A stretch of DNA of 64,000 bases from JANQGH01 sp039819285 (GCA_039819285.1 JBCBSH010000001.1:32863-96862), one strand, 5' to 3'. Shown: positions 23,685 to 32,752, numbered from the stretch's first letter. Numbers and translations are program-made. The notes: a model not told the origin generated them from the sequence alone.

Positions 23685-26003
23685 CTATTCGGCCGCTTGA
23701 TCGATACGCCGGTCTTGGATCGCTCGCCAGACTGATGACGGGGTCGCCGGCATGTCGATGTGATCGATGCCGTGAACGGACACGGCGTCAACCAGGGCAT
23801 TGATGATTGCTGGTGGAGCACCGATCGCCCCGGCTTCGCCGGCCCCCTTGACGCCCAGCGGATTGGTCTTGCAGGGGATCTCATTGTAGCGGAAATCCAC
23901 GAACGGCAAGCTGTCGGCACGCGGCATGGCATAGTCCATGAACGAACCGCTGAGAAGCTGGCCGGAGTCCTCGTCATACACGGTCTTCTCCAGCAGCGCC
24001 TGGCCAATGCCTTGTGCGATACCGCCATGGACCTGGCCGGCCACGAGCAGCGGGTTCAGCACCTTGCCGAAATCGTCCACGACGGTATAGCGCAGGATCT
24101 CGACAGTGCCGGTGTCCGGGTCGACCTCCAACTCGCAGATATGCGCCCCGTTGGGAAAGGTCGAGGCGGGCGGCTTGAAATCGCCTTGCTCGTCAAAGGC
24201 GACGTCTTCGCCCAGATCGTCCGCGATCTCGGCCAACGTTACCGACCGATCGGTGCCGACGATGGTGAACCGGCCGTCTTCCAGCGCGATGTCAGCGGCG
24301 GCGGCCTCCATCATGTCGGCGGCTCTTGCCTTGGCGCGCTCCTGAATCTTCAGGGCCGCATCGGCGACATTGGCGCCGCCGACCGGGATCGCGCGCGATC
24401 CGCCGACGCCAGAGCCGGTGGGCATAGCGTCCGTGTCGCCCTGGATGATGGTGATGTCGTCGAAATCGACACCGAGATGTTCGGAAATGATCTGCTTGAA
24501 GCCGGTCTCGTGGCCTTGGCCGTTGGTTTGGCTGCCCACGGTGAGCACAACGCGGCCGTCGCCCTTGACACTGACCAGCGCATATTCCGATCCGCCACCA
24601 CCGCAGGCCTCGACATAGGTCGCCAGGCCAATGCCACGCAACTTGCCTCGCTCGGCGGCCTCTGCGCGACGATGCTCGAAATCATGCCAGTCCGCCGCCT
24701 CCAGCGCGTCGTCCATGTTGCGCGCGAACTCGCCTGAATCGTAGGTGAGACCGGTCGCTGTCGTGTGCGGCATGGCCTCCGGCGGAATGTAGTTCCGACG
24801 CCGGATCTCGGCCGGAGAAATGCCCAGCTCGCGGGCCGCCTTGTCGACGATCCTTTCGACCGTAAACGCGGCTTCCGGCCGGCCGGCGCCGCGATAGGCA
24901 TCGACCGGCTGGGTGTTTGTGAAGACGCCACGAACCCGGCTGTGTACCCGTTGGATCGTATAAAGGCCGCTTAACATGCGGTTGCCGGCATTGGTCGCAA
25001 CGAACGGCCCGAAATTGGACAGATAACCGCCGAGATTGGCGATCGTGTCGACGCGCAAGGCCAGAAACTTGCCGTCCGCGTCCACCGCCAGCTCTGCGTG
25101 GGTGACGTTGTCGCGACCGTGATCGTCGCTGACGAAGGCTTCGCTGCGTTCGGCGGCCCATTTCACGGGTCGGCCCAAGACGCGCGCGGCGTGCAAGGTG
25201 GCGGGGTACTCGGGATACAGGAAGATCTTCATGCCAAAGCCGCCGCCGACATCCGGCGTCAGCACGCGCATGGATTCCGGATCGACGTTCAACACGTCCT
25301 TGGTGATCCGGTCTTTGATGTTGTGGGCACCCTGGCTCGAAACTGTGAAGGTGAACCGTTCGGTCGCCGGGTCGTATTCCGCCAGACAGGCACGGCCTTC
25401 CATCGGGCTGGACACGACCCGGTTGTTCACATGGTCAAGCGTGATGATCCTGTGCGCCCGGTCGAACAGCGCGTTCGTCTCGGCCTCGTGGCCCAGTTCC
25501 CAGTCGAAGACCAGATTGCGCGGCGCCTCGGGCCAGATCTGGGGCGCGCCGTTCCGCAGCGCGGCGGCTGGATCGACCACCGCGTCGATCGGGTCATAGT
25601 CGATCATAACCAGGTCGGCGGCGTCTTTCGCTTGGGCCAGCGTTTCGGCCACGATCATGATGACCGGATCGCCGACATGGCGAACCTGATCGACCGCCAG
25701 GTTCGGGCGCGGCGGCTCCGCCATCGCGCTGCCGTCCCGGTTGGTCAGGCGCGCGTAGGTCGGGATGCCGGAAATGCCCGCCTGCGTCAGGTCTTCGCCG
25801 GTAAAGACACCGACGACGCCTGGCGCTTCGGCGGCTTCGCCGAGGTCGATCTCCGTGATCATTGCATTGGCGAACGGGGATCGGACGAAGAAGGCTTGCA
25901 ACTGGCCGTCGGGCTTAATGTCGTCCGTGTAGCGGCCGCTACCGGTGATCAGCTTGGGATCCTCGGTACGCGGAACTGATTGTCCGATGCCGAATTTTGC
26001 CAT
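23685..26003 (-). CDS. CoxL-like molybdenum hydroxylase large subunit (form II), orphan
   Basis: A 772-residue catalytic subunit of the xanthine oxidase family, which holds a molybdopterin cofactor. Features: N-terminal substrate-entry domain to about residue 130, VTPDVGGGFGMKI-type Moco loop, AYRGAGRPEA (the form II version, where true CO dehydrogenases have AYRCSFR), and the active-site glutamate in GVKGAGEAGAIGAPP. It therefore oxidises some carbon compound other than CO, not identifiable here. The FAD subunit and the 2Fe-2S subunit that normally accompany it are absent on both sides, which is unusual. Confidence 0.92.
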   Translation of the reverse strand: MAKFGIGQSVPRTEDPKLITGSGRYTDDIKPDGQLQAFFVRSPFANAMITEIDLGEAAEAPGVVGVFTGEDLTQAGISGIPTYARLTNRDGSAMAEPPRPNLAVDQVRHVGDPVIMIVAETLAQAKDAADLVMIDYDPIDAVVDPAAALRNGAPQIWPEAPRNLVFDWELGHEAETNALFDRAHRIITLDHVNNRVVSSPMEGRACLAEYDPATERFTFTVSSQGAHNIKDRITKDVLNVDPESMRVLTPDVGGGFGMKIFLYPEYPATLHAARVLGRPVKWAAERSEAFVSDDHGRDNVTHAELAVDADGKFLALRVDTIANLGGYLSNFGPFVATNAGNRMLSGLYTIQRVHSRVRGVFTNTQPVDAYRGAGRPEAAFTVERIVDKAARELGISPAEIRRRNYIPPEAMPHTTATGLTYDSGEFARNMDDALEAADWHDFEHRRAEAAERGKLRGIGLATYVEACGGGGSEYALVSVKGDGRVVLTVGSQTNGQGHETGFKQIISEHLGVDFDDITIIQGDTDAMPTGSGVGGSRAIPVGGANVADAALKIQERAKARAADMMEAAAADIALEDGRFTIVGTDRSVTLAEIADDLGEDVAFDEQGDFKPPASTFPNGAHICELEVDPDTGTVEILRYTVVDDFGKVLNPLLVAGQVHGGIAQGIGQALLEKTVYDEDSGQLLSGSFMDYAMPRADSLPFVDFRYNEIPCKTNPLGVKGAGEAGAIGAPPAIINALVDAVSVHGIDHIDMPATPSSVWRAIQDRRIDQAAE

Positions 26004-26308
26004 GGCGTTCGCCTGTCGCTATCGGGGCGCCGGAGCAACGCCGGCGATGGGGTCTGCTAAGTTTGCGTCTAACATCGCTATCGGAGGCCAACCGGTCAAC
26101 GCTGTCACCGCAATTGAGCGCTCATGATAGCATTGCATCGTTCGCCCCCACCAACCTGGAAGCTTAGCGCGGTGGGGCGGTTAGGTCGATTTGATCCGTT
26201 TGTGCCTACCGGTCGGCGGTCCAGGTCTGGGGGCGCCGAAAGCCACCTTTTCCGATGCATCCAGTTGCAACGAACCAGCCGAGAATTACAGCCTTTTCAA
26301 GACAAGAG

Positions 26309-26425
26309 TCAGTCGCGACCGCCGGCGGTTAGGCCAAGATAAATTGCGAGAAAGAAAAAGATCGGGACCAAAACTAACACCGCAAGCTGAATCCAATCCA
26401 AACCTAGAAATACAATCTCCGACAT
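26309..26425 (-). CDS. Small single-helix membrane protein (38 aa)
   Basis: A 38-residue peptide beginning MSEIVFLGLDW with one hydrophobic helix (residues 12-34, including LAVLVLVPIFFFLAIYL) and a polar end GGRD. It has an excellent ribosome site, AAAGGA six bases before the ATG, which is the main argument that it is real. It lies alone in a 680-base interval between the CoxL-like gene and a divergent unknown gene. I do not recognise it. The stretch 26004-26308 to its left holds nothing I can support. Confidence 0.6.
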   Translation of the reverse strand: MSEIVFLGLDWIQLAVLVLVPIFFFLAIYLGLTAGGRD

Positions 26426-26683
26426 TTTCAGTCCTTTTGGGCCATATCTGTTGTGGGAACTGTCTGAGGCCACGCGCCGGGCAAGAGCGATAACCATAGC
26501 AAGCCTGTCCCGACATTCCGATACACTTTCTTGGCAAGGCAGACCTTTCCGCCTGCAAACCGCCAAATAGTTTTGTTTCTGTGATATGGGTTATGCATTC
26601 GATGTAATATATACGAGTGGAAGCTACCCTCGGTAGTAGAAAACGACCATGCGTAACGCCGCCTTACAAAGGAGACACTGTCA

Positions 26684-27439
26684 ATGCCGGCCATGCGTCT
26701 TGCAAACGAAATCGCCGACCTCGTCAGACGTTCTGGGGCTCAAGTCGAGGTTCGACCTGGTGTGGAAGGGTTCAAGACCGTCGCGTTTGCCGTCGAAGGC
26801 AAGCGCAGCGGCAACCCGGAGTTCGATCCGGACCTTCACCCGCTGACCCCAGCGAACAGTTTTTGGATCCGGTTTCGCGAGCCGGACGACTCGACAATCG
26901 CGTTCATCGCGGCGCGCCTGATCAAGACTGACAGTCTGCGGGAAATGGCGGCGGATCGTAGTCTTTGGTATGGCGACATGATCCGGTTTCGCGAACCGCT
27001 GGACGTGGTGTCGGATCCGAACGATCCGGTGTTGAACGGCGATGTTGTTCTGGATGGTTCCATGTGGGTCGATCCCAGCTATCGGGGGCGGGCTTACTCC
27101 TGGTGCCTTAGCCGGATGCTGCGGTGCGTGGCGTGCGATCTCTGGGACCCGGATCACTATTTCGGCTTCTCGCTAGCGAGGCTCGCGAAGAGTCGATTGC
27201 CTGTTTACAGCTATGGCTATGCCAGCATTGATCACTTCGCCCGCGACTATCTAGTTCCCGGGTTACCGCGTTGCGACCTCTACATCACGCCGTTGAACCG
27301 CCAGCAGGCGAAGGTTCAGTTCGCCATGGATCTGGCGTTCCTGCAGGCCAGCCCGAACCTTGTGCTCGACCGCGACTTCTCACAATCGCTGAAGCAACAT
27401 GGCGTCGAGGTAGCCGGCGAAATGGCCGCCGCCGGGTAG
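26684..27439 (+). CDS. Unknown protein, possibly divergent GNAT acyltransferase
   Basis: A 251-residue soluble protein with a strong AAGGAG site before its ATG. I do not recognise a named family. The centre has GNAT-like features: FWIRFREPDDSTIAFIAARLIKTDSL could be strands 2-4, and GSMWVDPSYRGRAYSWCLSRML resembles the strand 4/helix 3 region where acetyl-CoA binds (P-x-x-R-G-R). The C-terminal part (FGFSLARLAKSRLPVYSYGYASIDHF) would follow as strand 5. There is no signal peptide. It ends 69 bp before the convergent PAS-RadC gene. Confidence 0.75.
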   Translation: MPAMRLANEIADLVRRSGAQVEVRPGVEGFKTVAFAVEGKRSGNPEFDPDLHPLTPANSFWIRFREPDDSTIAFIAARLIKTDSLREMAADRSLWYGDMIRFREPLDVVSDPNDPVLNGDVVLDGSMWVDPSYRGRAYSWCLSRMLRCVACDLWDPDHYFGFSLARLAKSRLPVYSYGYASIDHFARDYLVPGLPRCDLYITPLNRQQAKVQFAMDLAFLQASPNLVLDRDFSQSLKQHGVEVAGEMAAAG

Positions 27440-27508
27440 AACACGGCGCAACCGGCTGCACAGGCACCGGCCGTTCACGGGCAAGAACCGTGGACGGCCG
27501 GGTTGTGA

Positions 27509-28867
27509 CTACGAGATCGGGGTGGCGGCTCGCCGCAGATAGCCCAGCTGACGCAAGCTGGCAAAGCTGTCGCGTGTGACGATCAGATGATCGTGCAGTT
27601 CGATATCGACGCTGTTGGCGGCGTATTTCAGGTCGCGCGAGAACTGAATATCCGCGGCCGAAGGGGTCGGGTCGTCTGACGGGTGATTGTGCACCAGCAC
27701 CACGCCGCTGGCGTCCAGATTCAGGGCGCGCTTGATGATCTCGCGCGACTCAACGGGTGCGAAGGCGTTGCTGCCGCGGCTGATCTGCTCGTCGTGGATC
27801 AAGCGCAGCTTGTTGTCGACGAACAGGGCGCGCACGACCTCAACGGATCTGTGGCCGACCCGCGCGCGGCAATAGACCAGCAGTTCGTCCAAGCTTTTTA
27901 GAAGCGGCTTGTCGACCAGATCCCGACGGATGATTCGGGTGGCCATTTCACCAGCGGCCTTTAGTTGCGCGATACTGCCGTATGAGAGGTTGCCGATGTC
28001 CTTCAAGCGCTGGGGCTCTGCATTGATCACCTCAGCCAGATTGCCAAAAGTCGAAACCAGTCGGGCGGCGGTGGCCCTCGGATCAATACGCGGAAAGATC
28101 TGGATCAGGAATTGCTCAAGTAGGGCGGTGTCGTCCAGCTTGTCGAAGATGTCCGGGTCTAGCCCGACGATCGCGTCGTTCGCCTGCTCGACATTGGCAT
28201 AGCCACCATGCGCCGGGCGCCGGTCCTGGAAGTGAAAGGGCGCGACCTGCCTGTCGGTCGAACACTCTTGCAGTCGGACGACCGTCATCAGATGGGTGCA
28301 GCGCCGTTCGTTGTTCGATCCAAGCGGCATAATCAACCGCGCGAAGCGGCGAGAGACACCACCCGTGCCGAGCGAGATTTCCATGAAGCTACAGCGGCGC
28401 AGGAACGCGGCGGTGGAATAGTCGACCATGACCGCCTCGGCCATAATCGGGTCCGGATAGTGCTTCACCAGCTTGCCGCTCAGGTCCTCACCCGCCAAAC
28501 GCGCCTCGCGATCGAATTCGACGAAGGCGTACCGGTCGGGATCGCCGGTTTGAACGTCGATGAGGTGCTTTTGAAGCCCGTCCTTCTTGGATTTGAAGGA
28601 GGCAAGCATGTCCTGGTGGCGCGGCAGCCGATCGGTTGAGCTGTGGCCCTGCCACTGTTCGTAGATCTGGGCGAAGTCCGGCAGCGCCTCGACGGCCTCG
28701 ATGCCATATTCGTCGCGCCGCAACAGGCAGTTGCCGTTGGCGGCCAATCGCTCGCTAAAGCCAATGAGGAATCGGCTGATCTGCGGGCGGGCTATAGGGC
28801 GTAGTCGCAGCACCGGTCGTTTACCGTAGCGTCCGTCGGCAGTGATTATCGATCTTGGCGACTGCAT
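27509..28867 (-). CDS. PAS-RadC fusion protein (PAS_5-like domain plus JAMM domain)
   Basis: A 452-residue two-part protein. Residues about 65-200 look like the alphaproteobacterial PAS_5 domain (LPDFAQIYEQW, RYAFVEFDREARLAGEDLSGKL, FARLIMPLGS). Residues about 243-315 are the RadC helix-hairpin-helix region (LLEQFLIQIFPRIDP, LVSTFGNLAEVINAEPQRLKDIG). Residues 325-445 are the RadC JAB/JAMM domain with Glu343, His393-x-His395 (VHNHPSDDP) and Asp406, the full zinc-site set. RadC proteins normally have no sensory domain, so this fusion suggests a regulated form. RadC function itself remains unclear. No operon partner; the PraR-like gene upstream is separated by a likely terminator. Confidence 0.85.
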   Translation of the reverse strand: MQSPRSIITADGRYGKRPVLRLRPIARPQISRFLIGFSERLAANGNCLLRRDEYGIEAVEALPDFAQIYEQWQGHSSTDRLPRHQDMLASFKSKKDGLQKHLIDVQTGDPDRYAFVEFDREARLAGEDLSGKLVKHYPDPIMAEAVMVDYSTAAFLRRCSFMEISLGTGGVSRRFARLIMPLGSNNERRCTHLMTVVRLQECSTDRQVAPFHFQDRRPAHGGYANVEQANDAIVGLDPDIFDKLDDTALLEQFLIQIFPRIDPRATAARLVSTFGNLAEVINAEPQRLKDIGNLSYGSIAQLKAAGEMATRIIRRDLVDKPLLKSLDELLVYCRARVGHRSVEVVRALFVDNKLRLIHDEQISRGSNAFAPVESREIIKRALNLDASGVVLVHNHPSDDPTPSAADIQFSRDLKYAANSVDIELHDHLIVTRDSFASLRQLGYLRRAATPIS

Positions 28868-28914
28868 ATACCAGCCTGCGCAAGATTAATCGACGTAATC
28901 GTTCAAAAAAGAGG

Positions 28915-28950
28915 CAGAAAAAAGGGAATGCCGCCCAAAAAAGGACGGCA
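28915..28950 (-). terminator. Rho-independent terminator after the PraR-like gene
   Basis: On the minus strand an 8-bp stem (TGCCGTCC with GGGCGGCA, one mismatch) has a six-T loop and is followed after five bases by TTTTTT. It lies about 55 bases past the stop of the XRE regulator and before the PAS-RadC gene. Confidence 0.6.
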
Positions 28951-29004
28951 CTCTACATGTGTGGGTTGTTTGTCTTTTGATTGACTACTTTAATTGGGGA
29001 ACTG

Positions 29005-29421
29005 CTATTCCGTCTCGCCGATTGCCCGCAAGAGGCCGACATACCGGTTGCGCAGCTTTTCATCATGGATGGCGTAGTAGGCCTCGACCAACTCGTTGGT
29101 TTCGCGGTCCATATGGGCGTCGAAGACATCGCTGGCGGATTCCGCAACGCCGGCCGGGATACCCTCGATGTTTTCGTCAACACCTTCGAAAAAGAAGCCG
29201 ACAGGAACACCCAGAAATTCGGCGAACCGCCAAAGCTTGCCGGCGCCGATGCGGTTGGCGCCCTTCTCGTATTTCTGAACCTGTTGGAAGGAAAGGCCGA
29301 CGGCGTTGCCTAGCTTTTCCTGGGACAAACCCAGCATTCTGCGCCGCAAACGAATTCTGGCGCCGACATATGTATCGACGGGGTTGGGACCCTCGTCCTT
29401 GTCGGCCATACGACTTGCCAT
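29005..29421 (-). CDS. XRE-family regulator, PraR/PhrR-like
   Basis: A 138-residue repressor-like protein. Residues 18-75 are a lambda-Cro type HTH: VGARIRLRRRMLGLSQEKLGNAVGLSFQQVQKYEKGANRIGAGKLWRFAEFLGVPVGFFFEG spread over that range. This is the hallmark of the alphaproteobacterial PraR/PhrR group, which in rhizobia affects biofilm, quorum sensing or acid stress. GAGGAG lies nine bases before ATG 29421. Upstream, AATTCGGT(G/T)AT occurs three times, a possible autoregulatory site set. A likely terminator follows. Confidence 0.9.
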   Translation of the reverse strand: MASRMADKDEGPNPVDTYVGARIRLRRRMLGLSQEKLGNAVGLSFQQVQKYEKGANRIGAGKLWRFAEFLGVPVGFFFEGVDENIEGIPAGVAESASDVFDAHMDRETNELVEAYYAIHDEKLRNRYVGLLRAIGETE

Positions 29422-29441
29422 AACGAAATTCTCCTCAATGA

Positions 29442-29592
29442 AATTCGGTGATTTGCATACTTACGATAATTAACGACGGTTTTACTGCACCCGTCCTGCG
29501 GGTCAAGAGATAATCCAACTCAATCGTCACAATTCGGTTATTTTGGGTTGCTCCGTTCAATTGCAAGTCCGAATAGGTCTCAATTCGGTGAT
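29442..29592. repeat. Three copies of AATTCGGTKAT upstream of the XRE regulator
   Basis: AATTCGGTGAT at 29442-29452 and 29582-29592, and AATTCGGTTAT at 29531-29541, all in the same orientation within the 400-base interval 29422-29823 that holds no gene. The first copy lies 21 bases before the regulator start. They may be operator half-sites. The rest of this interval shows nothing else I can name. Confidence 0.5.
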
Positions 29593-29823
29593 AAGAACGA
29601 TTCTCAAGTCGTCTCCGAAATGGGCCAAGAGCACAGTCTCAACTATAGTCGACAATCGCGAATTCGCGCGAACGCGACGAAGGCCGGTATTCGAAGTCTG
29701 GGGCCAGTTTCGTCTTTGCCGCGATAGCGGCGATGGATCGTGGACCGGCAGTTGATTGGCATCGCTGTTTGTCCGAAACAGTGAAGACGCCGGGCCTGCC
29801 CAAGTCGCGTCAAACCGGTGCCG

Positions 29824-31122
29824 TCAGTCCAGCCCGGCCATCCTGGGTATCCAAAGAACCAGGTCCGGCACATAGGTGATCAACAGCAGCAGGGCCACCA
29901 GGACCGCGACGAAGATCCAGATCTCGCGGATCATCTGGCCCAGTGGAATGCCGTTCAGCGCCTTGATGATGAACAGCAGGATGCCGAGCGGCGGTGTGAT
30001 CAGGCCGATCATCATGTTGAACACCAGTACGACGCCCAGATGCACCAGGTCGATGCCCAGCGCGGCGGCAGCCGGAATGAACAGCGGCGTGACCACCAGC
30101 ATGATGGTCGACACGTCCAGCACGCAGCCCAGCAGCAGGTAGAGAACGTTCAGCAGAAGCAGGAACATGGCCGGCGTCAGGTCGAGCTGTTGAAACAGCT
30201 CGAACACGGCCTGCGGCAGCCGCTCGATCGTGACCACATAGTTGAAGATGAACGCGCCGCCCAGAATGATGGTGACCACGGCGGTCGTGCGCGCCGTTGC
30301 GATCACGACATCGAGGAATTCCTTCCAGCCCAGCGTGCGGTAACCGAAGACCGCCAGCAGCAGGGCGTAGAACGCGGACACCGCCGCTGCCTCGGTCGGC
30401 GTAAAGGCGCCGGTATAGATGCCGCCCAACAGCAGCGCGGGCATGAACAGGGGCGGCAGCGCGCGCAGGATAATGATCGGAAACTGGCGCAGCGGTATGG
30501 CGTTCTCGACCGGGAAGCCCCGGATCTTGGCCATCACCATCACCATGGTGCCGAGCGCCAGGCAGATCATGATCGCCGGGATCATGCCGCCCAGGAACAA
30601 GGCTCCGACCGAGGTGGACGAGATCAGCGCATAAAACACCATCGGGATCGACGGCGGGAAGATCGGGCCGACCACGGCCGAAGCGGCGGTGACCGCGCCG
30701 GCGAACCCGGCCGGATAGCGGTCCTTGTCGGTCATCATATTGACCAGGACCTTGCCGACCCCGGCGACGTCGGACACCGCGCTGCCGCTCATGCCGGAAA
30801 AGATCAGGCTGGTGGCGATGTTGACCTGGGCCAGGCCGCCGGGCAGGCGGCCGACCATGGCCAGCGCGAAATCGAGCAGCCGGTCGGTGATCTTGCCGGC
30901 GTTCATCAGATTGGCTGCGAAGATGAACAGGGGCACGGCCAGCGCGACGAAATTGTCGAAAATGCCGTTCAGCACCTGTTCGGAGGCCAGCCCGACGTCG
31001 CGGCCCACCATCAGCAGATAGAAGACGCTGGAAACGATCATCGAAATGCCGATCGGCATGCCGGCGACCGTGGTCCCGACCAGGATGGCCAGCATGATGA
31101 TAAAGGCGTATTCGGCCAGCAT
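29824..31122 (-). CDS. dctM: TRAP transporter large permease (DctM)
   Basis: A 432-residue inner-membrane protein with about 12 helices that forms the sodium-driven transport channel of a TRAP importer. Family stretches: VPLFIFAANLMNAGKITDRLLDFA, MSGSAVSDVAGVGKV, YPAGFAGAVTAASAVVGPIFPPSIPMV and the C-terminal PPLGILLFIIKA. Its ATG overlaps the dctQ stop (TGATG). With dctQ and dctP it is a complete set. The dctP context next to a DapA-type lyase and sugar genes suggests a sugar acid or other organic acid as cargo. Confidence 0.95.
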   Translation of the reverse strand: MLAEYAFIIMLAILVGTTVAGMPIGISMIVSSVFYLLMVGRDVGLASEQVLNGIFDNFVALAVPLFIFAANLMNAGKITDRLLDFALAMVGRLPGGLAQVNIATSLIFSGMSGSAVSDVAGVGKVLVNMMTDKDRYPAGFAGAVTAASAVVGPIFPPSIPMVFYALISSTSVGALFLGGMIPAIMICLALGTMVMVMAKIRGFPVENAIPLRQFPIIILRALPPLFMPALLLGGIYTGAFTPTEAAAVSAFYALLLAVFGYRTLGWKEFLDVVIATARTTAVVTIILGGAFIFNYVVTIERLPQAVFELFQQLDLTPAMFLLLLNVLYLLLGCVLDVSTIMLVVTPLFIPAAAALGIDLVHLGVVLVFNMMIGLITPPLGILLFIIKALNGIPLGQMIREIWIFVAVLVALLLLITYVPDLVLWIPRMAGLD

Positions 31123-31601
31123 CAGATGTAGTCGGGCCAGCGCCTGCCAAGGAGGCCGCGCAAACGCCAGCCGCTCTGCGCGGCAAAGGCGATCAGAAAG
31201 ATGAAAAAGACGCCGAAGACCCAGACCCTGGGGATGCGCAGGACCGAGGTCCGCCTACGCGTCAGGAATTCCAGATAGTCCCAGGTCGGCGCCAGCAGCA
31301 GCACGAAGGCCACGATCAGGAAGATCAGCGAGATCGCCGCCAGCCAGCGGCGTGTTCGCGCCGAGACGCTGTCGTAGACGATGTCGAACGAGACATGTTC
31401 CTGTTCCTTCACCATGAAGGCGGCGGCCCAGAACACCGTCCACATATAGGCGATCATCGTGTACTCCTCCGACCACGCGACCGGGCTGTCGAGCACGTAG
31501 CGGAAGAAGACCTGAAGGATGATGCCGGCGAACGTCGCCAGAAAGAGAAGGACGCCGACGAGATCGGCGCCCTTCTTTAGCTGCTTCGCCAAGCCTGGCA
31601 T
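31122..31601 (-). CDS. dctQ: TRAP transporter small permease (DctQ)
   Basis: A 159-residue four-helix membrane protein that joins DctM to the binding protein. The segment FRYVLDSPVAWSEEYTMIAYMWTVFWAAAFMVKEQEHVSFDIVYD carries the family pattern (charged WxEE then KxxxHxxxDxxxD-like spacing). The 3' end overlaps dctM by one to four bases; it begins 32 bp after the dctP stop. Confidence 0.93.
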   Translation of the reverse strand: MPGLAKQLKKGADLVGVLLFLATFAGIILQVFFRYVLDSPVAWSEEYTMIAYMWTVFWAAAFMVKEQEHVSFDIVYDSVSARTRRWLAAISLIFLIVAFVLLLAPTWDYLEFLTRRRTSVLRIPRVWVFGVFFIFLIAFAAQSGWRLRGLLGRRWPDYI

Positions 31602-31633
31602 GGGCTTGAGGGAAGGTCGTCCGGGATGACGGA

Positions 31634-32626
31634 TTAGCCGCCCAGCTCGTTAATCCGGTCGATCCAGCCCTCCGGCCACTCCGCGGCGCGGTCGGAGTTG
31701 AGGTAGAAGTCCTGAACATGGCTGCGGAAGGCATCCACGTCAGGCGTCGTGACGGTCAGCCCCTCGCCTTCGAAATAGGCCACCAGGCGATCCTCGTTGG
31801 CCACGCGCTCGGCATTGTTCCAGTCGCAGGCCTCGACGGCGGCGGCAGTCATCGCCGCCTGCTCGTCCTCGGTCAACTGCTCCCAGGTCTGGTTGTTGAC
31901 CGCCAGGTTGATGAAATCGACCAGATGGCCGGTCAGCACGATCTGTTCCGTCACCTCGTAGAACCGCGCGGCCTCAACCGTCGGCAGCGGGTTGTCTTGC
32001 GCGTCGATGGTGCCTGTTTGGAGGGCCAGATAGACGTCGGAGAAGGGCAGGGGCGTCGGGCTCGCGCCCAGGGCCTCGCCGAGGAACAGCCAGGCGTCCG
32101 AGCTCGGCATCCGCAGCTTCACGCCCTCAAGGTCCGACGGTGTCTGAACATCGGTGGCCTCGCGCAGGTTTAGCTGGCGCGTGCCCAGATAGCAGGTGTC
32201 GAGCAGTTGCAGGCCCAGAACGTCCGACACCTGCGCCTTCACCTCGTCGCCGATGTCGCTTTGCATCACCGCGCGGGCATGTTCCGGGCTCTGGAACAGG
32301 TAGCCGGCGGTGAACAGGCCGAATTCGGGGATGTTGTCCGCGATCGACTGGAACGAGACGTAGGCCATTTCCGCATTGCCGCGCTGCAAGGCGTCCAGGT
32401 CGCCCGACTGGCCGAACAGCGAGCCGGAATCGTAGATCTGGACGTCGAACCGGCCTGGCAGAGCCTCGTTCAGCGCATCGGAGAATACGTGCAAGGCGCG
32501 GGTGTGAATGTCCGTGGGCACGCTGACGGTCGTGATCTTCAGCTCGATCGGATCCTGCGCCAGGGCGCTCGCCGTAAGCATGGTTCCGGCCAGCGCGGCC
32601 AGTGTGAGAGTTTTGACGATCCGCAT
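31634..32626 (-). CDS. dctP: TRAP transporter periplasmic binding protein (DctP)
   Basis: A 330-residue exported solute receptor. ATG 32626 follows a GGAGG site and gives a signal peptide (hydrophobic LTLAALAGTMLTASALA, cleavage before QDP). Landmarks: SLFGQSGDLDALQRGNAEM, GTRQLNLRE with the ligand-binding arginine, PSDLEGVKLRMPSS, and TPLPFSDVYLALQTGTIDAQDNPLPTV. The arginine implies a carboxylate ligand, as for sugar acids or C4 acids. First gene of dctPQM, divergent from the DapA-type lyase across a dyad-rich promoter. Confidence 0.94.
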   Translation of the reverse strand: MRIVKTLTLAALAGTMLTASALAQDPIELKITTVSVPTDIHTRALHVFSDALNEALPGRFDVQIYDSGSLFGQSGDLDALQRGNAEMAYVSFQSIADNIPEFGLFTAGYLFQSPEHARAVMQSDIGDEVKAQVSDVLGLQLLDTCYLGTRQLNLREATDVQTPSDLEGVKLRMPSSDAWLFLGEALGASPTPLPFSDVYLALQTGTIDAQDNPLPTVEAARFYEVTEQIVLTGHLVDFINLAVNNQTWEQLTEDEQAAMTAAAVEACDWNNAERVANEDRLVAYFEGEGLTVTTPDVDAFRSHVQDFYLNSDRAAEWPEGWIDRINELGG

Positions 32627-32752
32627 GTTTGGTTCCTCCCTAGGCGTGTCGTTTGGCCGGCAACCACCGCGATCCCGCTGCCACGATCCAACCATCGTCG
32701 GCGTGATCGCGCGAATTGCCATGGCTGGACTGTGCAGCAATCGCGCGCTGAT

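Noticed and set aside
23685..26003. True carbon monoxide dehydrogenase CoxL
   Set aside because: The active-site loop reads AYRGAGR, not AYRCSFR, and CoxS and CoxM are missing.
29489..29503. ACCCG/CGGGT hairpin upstream of the XRE gene as terminator
   Set aside because: The 5-bp stem is short and lacks a T-run; it may be chance.
29818..31131. 437-codon plus-strand frame rich in His, Gln, Asp and Arg, opposite dctM
   Set aside because: It is the mirror of a GC-rich transmembrane gene with strong codon bias; composition is abnormal and dctM has clear family motifs.
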